From positions 14,322,001 to 14,386,000 of the forward strand of contig OX579637.1 in assembly GCA_951230915.1 (NCBI GenBank): 64,000 bases of DNA. Reading direction: 5' to 3'. The position numbers and the translations under genes were made by a program. The stretch is from Antitrichia curtipendula (Eukaryota > Streptophyta > Bryopsida > Hypnales > Leucodontaceae). The notes beneath the pieces are model-generated. The model made no database searches, had not been told where the DNA came from, and was given only the letters and a program-made list of their open reading frames with translations. The stretch's first letter is position 1; the number at the start of each line of letters is the position of its first letter. Positions 52,896-64,000 of the stretch are shown here, in pieces.

Positions 52896-54675
52896 CTCAA
52901 GTATTTGAATGCCCAAAAATATGAAATTGATGTGTAATTGCAATCCAACCGCACCTCAATTCAAAAAAATACAGAATAAGGTCAAACCTGTATTTTAATG
53001 GTAACAAACATCAAATGTCATAGAATTCCATTTTGAAAGCGATTTGAACCAAATCGCACGAGTTGGAAATACCCTCAAGTATTTGAATGCCCAAGAATAT
53101 GAAATTGATGTGTAATTGCAATCCAACCGCACCTCAATTCAAAAAAATACAGAATAAGGTCAAACCTGTATTTTAATGGTAACAAACATCAAATGTCATA
53201 GAATTCCATTTTGAAAGCCATTTGAACCAAATCGCACGAGTTGGAAATACCCTCAAGTATTTGAATGCCCAAGAATATGAAATTGATGTGTAATTGCAAT
53301 CCAACCGCACCTCAATTCAAAAAAATACAGAATAAGGTCAAACCTGTATTTTAATGGTAACAAACATCAAATGTCATAGAATTCCATTTTGAAAGCGATT
53401 TGAACCAAATCGCACGAGTTCGAAATACCCTCAAGTATTTGAATGCCCAAAAATATGAAATTGATGTGTAATTGCAATCCAACCGCACCTCAATTCAAAA
53501 AAATACAGAATAAGGTCAAACCTGTATTTTAATGGTAACAAACATCAAATGTCATAGAATTCTATTTTGAAAGCGATTTGAACCAAATCGCACGAGTTGG
53601 AAATACCCTCAAGTATTTGAATGCCCAAGAATATGAAATTGATGTGTAATTGCAATCCAACCGCACCTCAATTCAAAAAAATACAGAATAAGGTCAAACC
53701 TGTATTTTAATGGTAACAAACATCACATGTCATAGAATTCTATTTTGAAAGCGATTTGAACCAAATCGCACGAGTTGGAAATACCCTCAAGTATTTGAAT
53801 GCCCAAGAATATGAAATTGATGTGTAATTGCAATCCAACCGCACCTCAATTCAAAAAAATACAGAATAAGGTCAAACCTGTATTTTAATGGTAACAAACA
53901 TCACATGTCATAGAATTCCATTTTGAAAGCGACTTCAACCAAGTTGCACGAGTTGGAAATACCCTCAAGTATTTGAATGCCCAAAAATATGAAATTGATG
54001 TATAATTGCAATCCAACCGCACCTCAATTCAAAAAAATACAGAATAAGGTCAAACCTGTATTTTAATGGTAACAAACATCAAATGTCATAGAATTCCATT
54101 TTGAAAGCCATTTGAACCAAATTGCACGAGTTGGAAATACCCTCAAGTATTTGAATGCCCACAAATATGAAATTGATGTGTAATTGCAATTCAACCGCAC
54201 CTCAATTCAAAAAAATACAGAATAAGGTCAAACCTGTATTTTAATGGTAACAAACATCAAATGTCATAGAAATCCATTTTGAAAGCGGTTTGAACCAAAT
54301 CGTAAAAGTTCGAAATACCCTCTAGTATTTGAATGCCCAAGAATATGAAATTGATGTGTATTTGCAATCCAACCGCACCTCAATTCAAAAAAATACAGAA
54401 TAAGGTCAAACCTGTATTTTAATGGTAACAAACATCAAATGTCATAGAATTCCATCTTGAAAGCGGTTTGAACCAAATCGCACGAGTTGGAAATACCCTC
54501 AAGTATTTGAATGCCCAAAAATATGAAATTGATGTGTAATTGCAATCCAACCGCACCTCAATTCAAAAAAATACAGAATAAGGTCAAACCTGTATTTTAA
54601 TGGTAACAAACATCAAATGTCATAGAATTCCATTTTGAAAGCCATTTGAACCAAATCGCACGAGTTGGAAATACC
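52896..54675 (+). repeat. 12-monomer HOR, shortened copy (units 1-10)
   Basis: Ten monomers match units 1 to 10 of the HOR at +2137 bp. One private change is GCCCACAAATATG in the divergent unit at 54142, shared with 57525. It is followed by one GTAT GCC unit (54676-54853) in place of the last two. Confidence 0.86.
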
Positions 54676-54853
54676 CTCAAGTATTTGAATGCCCAAAAAT
54701 ATGAAATTGATGTATAATTGCAATCCAACCGCACCTCAATTCAAAAAAATACAGAATAAGGTCAAACCTGTATTTTAATGGTAACAAACATCAAATGTCA
54801 TAGAATTCCATTTTGAAAGCCATTTGAACCAAATCGCACGAGTTGGAAATACC

Positions 54854-56278
54854 CTCAAGTATTTGAATGCCCAAGAATATGAAATTGATGTGTAATTGCA
54901 ATCCAACCGCACCTCAATTCAAAAAAATACAGAATAAGGTCAAACCTGTATTTTAATGGTAACAAACATCACATGTCATAGAATTCTATTTTGAAAGCGA
55001 TTTGAACCAAATCGCACGAGTTGGAAATACCCTCAAGTATTTGAATGCCCAAGAATATGAAATTGATGTGTAATTGCAATCCAACCGCACCTCAATTCAA
55101 AAAAATACAGAATAAGGTCAAACCTGTATTTTAATGGTAACAAACATCACATGTCATAGAATTCCATTTTGAAAGCGACTTCAACCAAGTTGCACGAGTT
55201 GGAAATACCCTCAAGTATTTGAATGCCCAAAAATATGAAATTGATGTATAATTGCAATCCAACCGCACCTCAATTCAAAAAAATACAGAATAAGGTCAAA
55301 CCTGTATTTTAATGGTAACAAACATCAAATGTCATAGAATTCCATTTTGAAAGCCATTTGAACCAAATTGCACGAGTTGGAAATACCCTCAAGTATTTGA
55401 ATGCCCAAAAATATGAAATTGATGTGTAATTGCAATTCAACCGCACCTCAATTCAAAAAAATACAGAATAAGGTCAAACCTGTATTTTAATGGTAACAAA
55501 CATCAAATGTCATAGAAATCCATTTTGAAAGCGGTTTGAACCAAATCGTAAAAGTTCGAAATACCCTCTAGTATTTGAATGCCCAAGAATATGAAATTGA
55601 TGTGTATTTGCAATCCAACCGCACCTCAATTCAAAAAAATACAGAATAAGGTCAAACCTGTATTTTAATGGTAACAAACATCAAATGTCATAGAATTCCA
55701 TCTTGAAAGCGGTTTGAACCAAATCGCACGAGTTGGAAATACCCTCAAGTATTTGAATGCCCAAAAATATGAAATTGATGTGTAATTGCAATCCAACCGC
55801 ACCTCAATTCAAAAAAATACAGAATAAGGTCAAACCTGTATTTTAATGGTAACAAACATCAAATGTCATAGAATTCCATTTTGAAAGCCATTTGAACCAA
55901 ATCGCACGAGTTGGAAATACCCTCAAGTATTTGAATGCCCAAAAATATGAAATTGATGTGTAATTGCAATCCAACCGCACCTCAATTCAAAAAAATACAG
56001 AATAAGGTCAAACCTGTATTTTAATGGTAACAAACATCACATGTCATAGAATTCCATTTTGAAAGCGATTTGAACCAAATCGCACGAGTTGGAAATACCC
56101 TCAAGTATTTGAATGCCCAAGAATATGAAATTGATGTGTAATTGCAATCCAACCGCACCTCAATTCAAAAAAAATACAGAATAAGGTCAAACCTGTATTT
56201 TAATGGTAACAAACATCAAATGTCATAGAATTCCATTTTGAAAGCGATTTGAATCAAATCGCACGAGTTGGAAATACC
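54854..56278 (+). repeat. 12-monomer HOR, shortened copy (units 5-12)
   Basis: Eight monomers match units 5 to 12, ending with the eight-A unit at 56100. With the preceding copy this shows an in-register loss of units at the junction. The divergent unit is at 55388. Confidence 0.86.
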
Positions 56279-58058
56279 CTCAAGTATTTGAATGCCCAAA
56301 AATATGAAATTGATGTGTAATTGCAATCCAACCGCACCTCAATTCAAAAAAATACAGAATAAGGTCAAACCTGTATTTTAATGGTAACAAACATCAAATG
56401 TCATAGAATTCCATTTTGAAAGCGATTTGAACCAAATCGCACGAGTTGGAAATACCCTCAAGTATTTGAATGCCCAAGAATATGAAATTGATGTGTAATT
56501 GCAATCCAACCGCACCTCAATTCAAAAAAATACAGAATAAGGTCAAACCTGTATTTTAATGGTAACAAACATCAAATGTCATAGAATTCCATTTTGAAAG
56601 CCATTTGAACCAAATCGCACGAGTTGGAAATACCCTCAAGTATTTGAATGCCCAAGAATATGAAATTGATGTGTAATTGCAATCCAACCGCACCTCAATT
56701 CAAAAAAATACAGAATAAGGTCAAACCTGTATTTTAATGGTAACAAACATCAAATGTCATAGAATTCCATTTTGAAAGCGATTTGAACCAAATCGCACGA
56801 GTTCGAAATACCCTCAAGTATTTGAATGCCCAAAAATATGAAATTGATGTGTAATTGCAATCCAACCGCACCTCAATTCAAAAAAATACAGAATAAGGTC
56901 AAACCTGTATTTTAATGGTAACAAACATCAAATGTCATAGAATTCTATTTTGAAAGCGATTTGAACCAAATCGCACGAGTTGGAAATACCCTCAAGTATT
57001 TGAATGCCCAAGAATATGAAATTGATGTGTAATTGCAATCCAACCGCACCTCAATTCAAAAAAATACAGAATAAGGTCAAACCTGTATTTTAATGGTAAC
57101 AAACATCACATGTCATAGAATTCTATTTTGAAAGCGATTTGAACCAAATCGCACGAGTTGGAAATACCCTCAAGTATTTGAATGCCCAAGAATATGAAAT
57201 TGATGTGTAATTGCAATCCAACCGCACCTCAATTCAAAAAAATACAGAATAAGGTCAAACCTGTATTTTAATGGTAACAAACATCACATGTCATAGAATT
57301 CCATTTTGAAAGCGACTTCAACCAAGTTGCACGAGTTGGAAATACCCTCAAGTATTTGAATGCCCAAAAATATGAAATTGATGTATAATTGCAATCCAAC
57401 CGCACCTCAATTCAAAAAAATACAGAATAAGGTCAAACCTGTATTTTAATGGTAACAAACATCAAATGTCATAGAATTCCATTTTGAAAGCCATTTGAAC
57501 CAAATTGCACGAGTTGGAAATACCCTCAAGTATTTGAATGCCCACAAATATGAAATTGATGTGTAATTGCAATTCAACCGCACCTCAATTCAAAAAAATA
57601 CAGAATAAGGTCAAACCTGTATTTTAATGGTAACAAACATCAAATGTCATAGAAATCCATTTTGAAAGCGGTTTGAACCAAATCGTAAAAGTTCGAAATA
57701 CCCTCTAGTATTTGAATGCCCAAGAATATGAAATTGATGTGTATTTGCAATCCAACCGCACCTCAATTCAAAAAAATACAGAATAAGGTCAAACCTGTAT
57801 TTTAATGGTAACAAACATCAAATGTCATAGAATTCCATCTTGAAAGCGGTTTGAACCAAATCGCACGAGTTGGAAATACCCTCAAGTATTTGAATGCCCA
57901 AAAATATGAAATTGATGTGTAATTGCAATCCAACCGCACCTCAATTCAAAAAAATACAGAATAAGGTCAAACCTGTATTTTAATGGTAACAAACATCAAA
58001 TGTCATAGAATTCCATTTTGAAAGCCATTTGAACCAAATCGCACGAGTTGGAAATACC
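56279..58058 (+). repeat. 12-monomer HOR, shortened copy (units 1-10)
   Basis: This matches units 1 to 10. It is closest to 52896-54675, because both carry GCCCACAAATATG and both are followed by the same GTAT GCC unit (58059-58236). This suggests that a longer block, about 3.4 kb of HOR, was duplicated as a whole. Confidence 0.86.
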
Positions 58059-59838
58059 CTCAAGTATTTGAATGCCCAAAAATATGAAATTGATGTATAA
58101 TTGCAATCCAACCGCACCTCAATTCAAAAAAATACAGAATAAGGTCAAACCTGTATTTTAATGGTAACAAACATCAAATGTCATAGAATTCCATTTTGAA
58201 AGCCATTTGAACCAAATCGCACGAGTTGGAAATACCCTCAAGTATTTGAATGCCCAAGAATATGAAATTGATGTGTAATTGCAATCCAACCGCACCTCAA
58301 TTCAAAAAAATACAGAATAAGGTCAAACCTGTATTTTAATGGTAACAAACATCACATGTCATAGAATTCCATTTTGAAAGCGATTGGAACCAAATCGCAC
58401 GAGTTCGAAATACCCTCAAGTATTTGAATGCCCAAAAATATGAAATTGATGTGTAATTGCAATCCAACCGCACCTCAATTCAAAAAAATACAGAATAAGG
58501 TCAAACCTGTATTTTAATGGTAACAAACATCAAATGTCATAGAATTCCATTTTGAAAGCCATTTGAACCAAATCGCACGAGTTGGAAATACCCTCAAGTA
58601 TTTGAATGCCCAAAAATATGAAATTGATGTGTAATTGCAATCCAACCGCACCTCAATTCAAAAAAATACAGAATAAGGTCAAACCTGTATTTTAATGGTA
58701 ACAAACATCAAATGTCATAGAATTCCATTTTGAAAGCGATTTGAACCAAATCGCACGAGTTGGAAATACCCTCAAGTATTTGAATGCCCAAGAATATGAA
58801 ATTGATGTGTAATTGCAATCCAACCGCACCTCAATTCAAAAAAATACAGAATAAGGTCAAACCTGTATTTTAATGGTAACAAACATCAAATGTCATAGAA
58901 TTCCATTTTGAAAGCCATTTGAACCAAATCGCACGAGTTGGAAATACCCTCAAGTATTTGAATGCCCAAGAATATGAAATTGATGTGTAATTGCAATCCA
59001 ACCGCACCTCAATTCAAAAAAATACAGAATAAGGTCAAACCTGTATTTTAATGGTAACAAACATCAAATGTCATAGAATTCCATTTTGAAAGCGATTTGA
59101 ACCAAATCGCACGAGTTCGAAATACCCTCAAGTATTTGAATGCCCAAAAATATGAAATTGATGTGTAATTGCAATCCAACCGCACCTCAATTCAAAAAAA
59201 TACAGAATAAGGTCAAACCTGTATTTTAATGGTAACAAACATCACATGTCATAGAATTCTATTTTGAAAGCGATTTGAACCAAATCGCACGAGTTGGAAA
59301 TACCCTCAAGTATTTGAATGCCCAAAAATATGAAATTGATGTGTAATTGCAATCCAACCGCACCTCAATTCAAAAAAATACAGAATAAGGTCAAACCTGT
59401 ATTTTAATGGTAACAAACATCACATGTCATAGAATTCCATTTTGAAAGCGACTTCAACCAAGTTGCACGAGTTGGAAATACCCTCAAGTATTTGAATGCC
59501 CAAAAATATGAAATTGATGTATAATTGCAATCCAACCGCACCTCAATTCAAAAAAATACAGAATAAGGTCAAACCTGTATTTTAATGGTAACAAACATCA
59601 AATGTCATAGAATTCCATTTTGAAAGCCATTTGAACCAAATTGCACGAGTTGGAAATACCCTCAAGTATTTGAATGCCCAAAAATATGAAATTGATGTGT
59701 AATTGCAATTCAACCGCACCTCAATTCAAAAAAATACAGAATAAGGTCAAACCTGTATTTTAATGGTAACAAACATCAAATGTCATAGAAATCCATTTTG
59801 AAAGCGGTTTGAACCAAATCGTAAAAGTTCGAAATACC
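58059..59838 (+). repeat. Degraded continuation of the 12-monomer HOR
   Basis: Three linking monomers (58059-58592) are followed by units resembling HOR positions 1-3 (58593, 58771, 58949). A unit at 59127 looks like a fusion of positions 4 and 5 (A22 with C119 and TTCTATTTT). Positions 6-8 then follow, ending in the divergent unit 59661-59838. The order is recognisable but shortened. Confidence 0.8.
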
Positions 59839-60728
59839 CTCTAGTATTTGAATGCCCAAGAATATGAAATTGATGTGTAATTGCAATCCAACCGCACCTC
59901 AATTCAAAAAAATACAGAATAAGGTCAAACCTGTATTTTAATGGTAACAAACATCACATGTCATAGAATTCCATTTTGAAAGCGGTTTGAACCAAATCGC
60001 ACGAGTTGGAAATACCCTCAAGTATTTGAATGCCCAAAAATATGAAATTGATGTGTAATTGCAATCCAACCGCACCTCAATTCAAAAAAATACAGAATAA
60101 GGTCAAACCTGTATTTTAATGGTAACAAACATCACATGTCATAGAATTCTATTTTGAAAGCGATTTGAACCAAATCGCACGAGTTGGAAATACCCTCAAG
60201 TATTTGAATGCCCAAGAATATGAAATTGATGTGTAATTGCAATCCAACCGCACCTCAATTCAAAAAAATACAGAATAAGGTCAAACCTGTATTTTAATGG
60301 TAACAAACATCACATGTCATAGAATTCCATTTTGAAAGCGACTTCAACCAAGTTGCACGAGTTGGAAATACCCTCAAGTATTTGAATGCCCAAAAATATG
60401 AAATTGATGTATAATTGCAATCCAACCGCACCTCAATTCAAAAAAATACAGAATAAGGTCAAACCTGTATTTTAATGGTAACAAACATCAAATGTCATAG
60501 AATTCCATTTTGAAAGCGATTTGAACCAAATTGCACGAGTTGGAAATACCCTCAAGTATTTGAATGCCCAAAAATATGAAATTGATGTGTAATTGCAATT
60601 CAACCGCACCTCAATTCAAAAAAATACAGAATAAGGTCAAACCTGTATTTTAATGGTAACAAACATCAAATGTCATAGAAATCCATTTTGAAAGCGGTTT
60701 GAACCAAATCGTAAAAGTTCGAAATACC
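59839..60728 (+). repeat. 5-monomer HOR, first copy (890 bp)
   Basis: The order is a CTCTAG unit with GCGG, TTCTATTTT, class B ending CACGAG, GTAT with AAATTGC, and the divergent unit (60551-60728). It looks like a shortened form of the neighbouring 12-monomer HOR. Confidence 0.86.
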
Positions 60729-61618
60729 CTCTAGTATTTGAATGCCCAAGAATATGAAATTGATGTGTAATTGCAATCCAACCGCACCTCAATTCAAAAA
60801 AATACAGAATAAGGTCAAACCTGTATTTTAATGGTAACAAACATCAAATGTCATAGAATTCCATCTTGAAAGCGGTTTGAACCAAATCGCACGAGTTGGA
60901 AATACCCTCAAGTATTTGAATGCCCAAAACTATGAAATTGATGTGTAATTGCAATCCAACCGCACCTCAATTCAAAAAAATACAGAATAAGGTCAAACCT
61001 GTATTTTAATGGTAACAAACATCACATGTCATAGAATTCTATTTTGAAAGCGATTTGAACCAAATCGCACGAGTTGGAAATACCCTCAAGTATTTGAATG
61101 CCCAAGAATATGAAATTGATGTGTAATTGCAATCCAACCGCACCTCAATTCAAAAAAATACAGAATAAGGTCAAACCTGTATTTTAATGGTAACAAACAT
61201 CACATGTCATAGAATTCCATTTTGAAAGCGACTTCAACCAAGTTGCACGAGTTGGAAATACCCTCAAGTATTTGAATGCCCAAAAATATGAAATTGATGT
61301 ATAATTGCAATCCAACCGCACCTCAATTCAAAAAAATACAGAATAAGGTCAAACCTGTATTTTAATGGTAACAAACATCAAATGTCATAGAATTCCATTT
61401 TGAAAGCGATTTGAACCAAATTGCACGAGTTGGAAATACCCTCAAGTATTTGAATGCCCAAAAATATGAAATTGATGTGTAATTGCAATTCAACCGCACC
61501 TCAATTCAAAAAAATACAGAATAAGGTCAAACCTGTATTTTAATGGTAACAAACATCAAATGTCATAGAAATCCATTTTGAAAGCGGTTTGAACCAAATC
61601 GTAAAAGTTCGAAATACC
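60729..61618 (+). repeat. 5-monomer HOR, second copy (890 bp)
   Basis: This repeats 59839-60728, with the divergent unit at 61441. Private changes are CCATCTTG in its first unit and GCCCAAAACTATG in its second. The latter also occurs in the unit starting 61797, just after this copy. Confidence 0.86.
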
Positions 61619-61974
61619 CTCTAGTATTTGAATGCCCAAGAATATGAAATTGATGTGTAATTGCAATCCAACCGCACCTCAATTCAAAAAAATACAGAAT
61701 AAGGTCAAACCTGTATTTTAATGGTAACAAACATCAAATGTCATAGAATTCCATTTTGAAAGCGGTTTGAACCAAATCGCACGAGTTGGAAATACCCTCA
61801 AGTATTTGAATGCCCAAAACTATGAAATTGATGTGTAATTGCAATCCAACCGCACCTCAATTCAAAAAAATACAGAATAAGGTCAAACCTGTATTTTAAT
61901 GGTAACAAACATCACATGTCATAGAATTCCATTTTGAAAGCGATTTGAACCAAATCGCACGAGTCGGAAATACC

Positions 61975-62864
61975 CTCAAGTATTTGAATGCCCAAAAATA
62001 TGAAATTGATGTGTAATTGCAATCCAACCGCACCCCAATTCAAAAAAATACAGAATAAGGTCAAACCTGTATTTTAATGGTAACAAACATCACATGTCAT
62101 AGAATTCCATTTTGAAAGCGACTTCAACCAAGTTACACAAGTTGGAAATACCCTCAAGTATTTGAATGCCCAAGAATATGAAATTGATGTGTAATTGCAA
62201 TTCAGCCGCACCTCAATTCAAAAAAATACAGAATAAGGTCAAACCTGTATTTTAATGGTAACAAACATCACATGTCATAGAATTCCATTTTGAAAGCGAT
62301 TGGAACCAAATCGCACGAGTTCGAAATACCCTCAAGTATTTGAATGCCCAAAAATATGAAATTGATGTGTAATTGCAATCCAACCGCACCTCAATTCAAA
62401 AAAATACAGAATAAGGTCAAACCTGTATTTTAATGGTAACAAACATCAAATGTCATAGAATTCCATTTTGAAAGCCATTTGAACCAAATCGCACGAGTTG
62501 GAAATACCCTCAAGTATTTGAATGCCCAAGAATATGAAATTGATGTGTAATTGCAATCCAACCGCACCTCAATTCAAAAAAATACAGAATAAGGTCAAAC
62601 CTGTATTTTAATGGTAACAAACATCAAATGTCATAGAATTCCATTTTGAAAGCGATTGGAACCAAATCGCACGAGTTCGAATAACCCTCAAGTATTTGAA
62701 TGCCCAAAAATATGAAATTGATGTGTAATTGCAATCCAACCGCACCTCAATTCAAAAAAATACAGAATAAGGTCAAACCTGTATTTTAATGGTTACAAAC
62801 ATCAAATGTCATAGAATTCCATTTTGAAAGCGATTTGAACCAAATCGCACGAGTTGGAAATACC
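61975..62864 (+). repeat. Second 5-monomer HOR, first copy (890 bp)
   Basis: This starts with a unit carrying CACCCCAATT (T61 to C) and a class B dyad reading AAGTTACAC. A unit with CAATTCAGCC and GATTGG with TTCG follows, then GCC, GATTGG with TTCG, and class A. Two linking units (61619-61974) precede it. Confidence 0.87.
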
Positions 62865-63754
62865 CTCAAGTATTTGAATGCCCAAAAATATGAAATTGAT
62901 GTGTAATTGCAATCCAACCGCACCCCAATTCAAAAAAATACAGAATAAGGTCAAACCTGTATTTTAATGGTAACAAACATCACATGTCATAGAATTCCAT
63001 TTTGAAAGCGACTTCAACCAAGTTACACAAGTTGGAAATACCCTCAAGTATTTGAATGCCCAAGAATATGAAATTGATGTGTAATTGCAATTCAGCCGCA
63101 CCTCAATTCAAAAAAATACAGAATAAGGTCAAACCTGTATTTTAATGGTAACAAACATCACATGTCATAGAATTCCATTTTGAAAGCGATTGGAACCAAA
63201 TCGCACGAGTTCGAAATACCCTCAAGTATTTGAATGCCCAAAAATATGAAATTGATGTGTAATTGCAATCCAACCGCACCTCAATTCAAAAAAATACAGA
63301 ATAAGGTCAAACCTGTATTTTAATGGTAACAAACATCAGATGTCATAGAATTCCATTTTGAAAGCCATTTGAACCAAATCGCACGAGTTGGAAATACCCT
63401 CAAGTATTTGAATGCCCAAGAATATGAAATTGATGTGTAATTGCAATCCAACCGCACCTCAATTCAAAAAAATACAGAATAAGGTCAAACCTGTATTTTA
63501 ATGGTAACAAACATCACATGTCATAGAATTCCATTTTGAAAGCGATTGGAACCAAATCGCACGAGTTGGAAATACCCTCAAGTATTTGAATGCCCAAAAA
63601 TATGAAATTGATGTGTAATTGCAATCCAACCGCACCTCAATTCAAAAAAATACAGAATAAGGTCAAACCTGTATTTTAATGGTAACGAACATCAAATGTC
63701 ATAGAATTCCATTTTGAAAGCGGTTTGAACCAAATCGCACGAGTTGGAAATACC
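62865..63754 (+). repeat. Second 5-monomer HOR, second copy (890 bp)
   Basis: This repeats 61975-62864 at +890 bp, with shared rare changes CACCCCAATT, AAGTTACAC and CAATTCAGCC. It has private changes ATCAGATG near 63340 and GTAACGAAC near 63690. After one further unit, the partial unit at 63933 again has CACCCCAATT, so a third, six-monomer step may begin there. Confidence 0.86.
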
Positions 63755-64000
63755 CTCAAGTATTTGAATGCCCAAAAATATGAAATTGATGTGTAATTGC
63801 AATCCAACCGCACCTCAATTCAAAAAAATACAGAATAAGGTCAAACCTGTATTTTAATGGTAACAAACATCAAATGTCATAGAATTTCATTTTGAAAGCC
63901 ATTTGAACCAAATCGCACGAGTTGGAAATACCCTCAAGTATTTGAATGCCCAAAAATATGAAATTGATGTGTAATTGCAATCCAACCGCACCCCAATTCA

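Larger units (their letters stand above)
1..64000 (+). repeat. 178-bp satellite DNA array, 359 full monomers plus a partial
   Basis: The window is a single head-to-tail tandem array. Unit starts step by 178 bp (1, 179, 357, 535 and so on) and the last start is 63933. Since 359 x 178 is 63902, the net excess is 30 bp, which equals the 30 monomers I find with one extra A in the A tract. No inversion, gap, unique spacer or inserted element was seen. Units look very similar by eye and differ at a small set of recurring sites. Such arrays with HORs are typical of eukaryotic (peri)centromeres; that role is inferred from architecture, because no protein-binding assay or flanking context is available. 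I do not recognise the family. It does not resemble the Arabidopsis CEN178 unit as I remember it, although the length is the same. Array boundaries lie outside the window. Confidence 0.98.

Noticed and set aside
1..64000. CRISPR array
   Set aside because: The repeat is 178 bp and directly adjacent to the next copy. There are no unique spacers, no short palindromic repeat of typical length and no cas genes.
1..64000. Inserted retrotransposon, inverted segment or unique spacer
   Set aside because: Unit starts stay in register with only 1-bp shifts, and the strand never changes, so no insertion or inversion fits.

Overview
The whole 64 kb window is one uninterrupted, head-to-tail array of a 178-bp satellite repeat. 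I see no protein-coding gene, RNA gene, transposon, CRISPR array or unique sequence. With the conserved CTCAAG (CTCTAG in some copies) as unit start, units begin at 1, 179, 357 and so on, and the last begins at 63933. That gives 359 complete monomers plus 68 bp of the 360th, all on one strand. The reference unit 179-356 has 60 G+C of 178 bases (about 34%).

A near-nucleosomal unit, tens of kb of uninterrupted tandem copies, local higher-order repeats (HORs) and no genes point to a eukaryotic (peri)centromeric or other heterochromatic satellite. A plant fits well, since 160-180 bp centromere satellites are common there, but I do not recognise the family and cannot name the species. Centromere identity is inference.

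Most monomer positions look invariant by eye. Variation sits at a few sites used in many combinations: unit positions 14, 19, 22, 37/39, 67 with the A tract 68-74, 119, 124/126, 131, 134, and above all 144-171. The last interval holds a 19-bp dyad that is perfect in the commonest form. The sites work as barcodes that expose the history of the array.

Layout. 1 to about 11.5 kb is a long block repeated at 20478 to about 35.6 kb, where it has gained an internal 20-monomer tandem duplication (26531-30093 and 30094 to about 33.2 kb). 10150-14425 is a 12-monomer pair. 14426-20477 is rich in a divergent dyad class and includes a 7-monomer pair (17630-20121). 34547-37042 is another 7-monomer pair, copied at +8550 bp to 43.3-46.4 kb. 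38467-41314 is an 8-monomer pair. 46661-47372 and 49332-50402 are dimer expansions. 50759-58058 is a 12-monomer HOR with complete and shortened copies. 59839-61618 and 61975-63754 are two different 5-monomer HOR pairs.

Nothing here works together as a genetic system. The information lies in the repeat architecture: strict register, multi-scale duplication, hybrid monomers at crossover points, and a conserved dyad. The 63-codon open frames that recur 26 times on the minus strand are by-products of a one-base insertion and are not annotated as genes.
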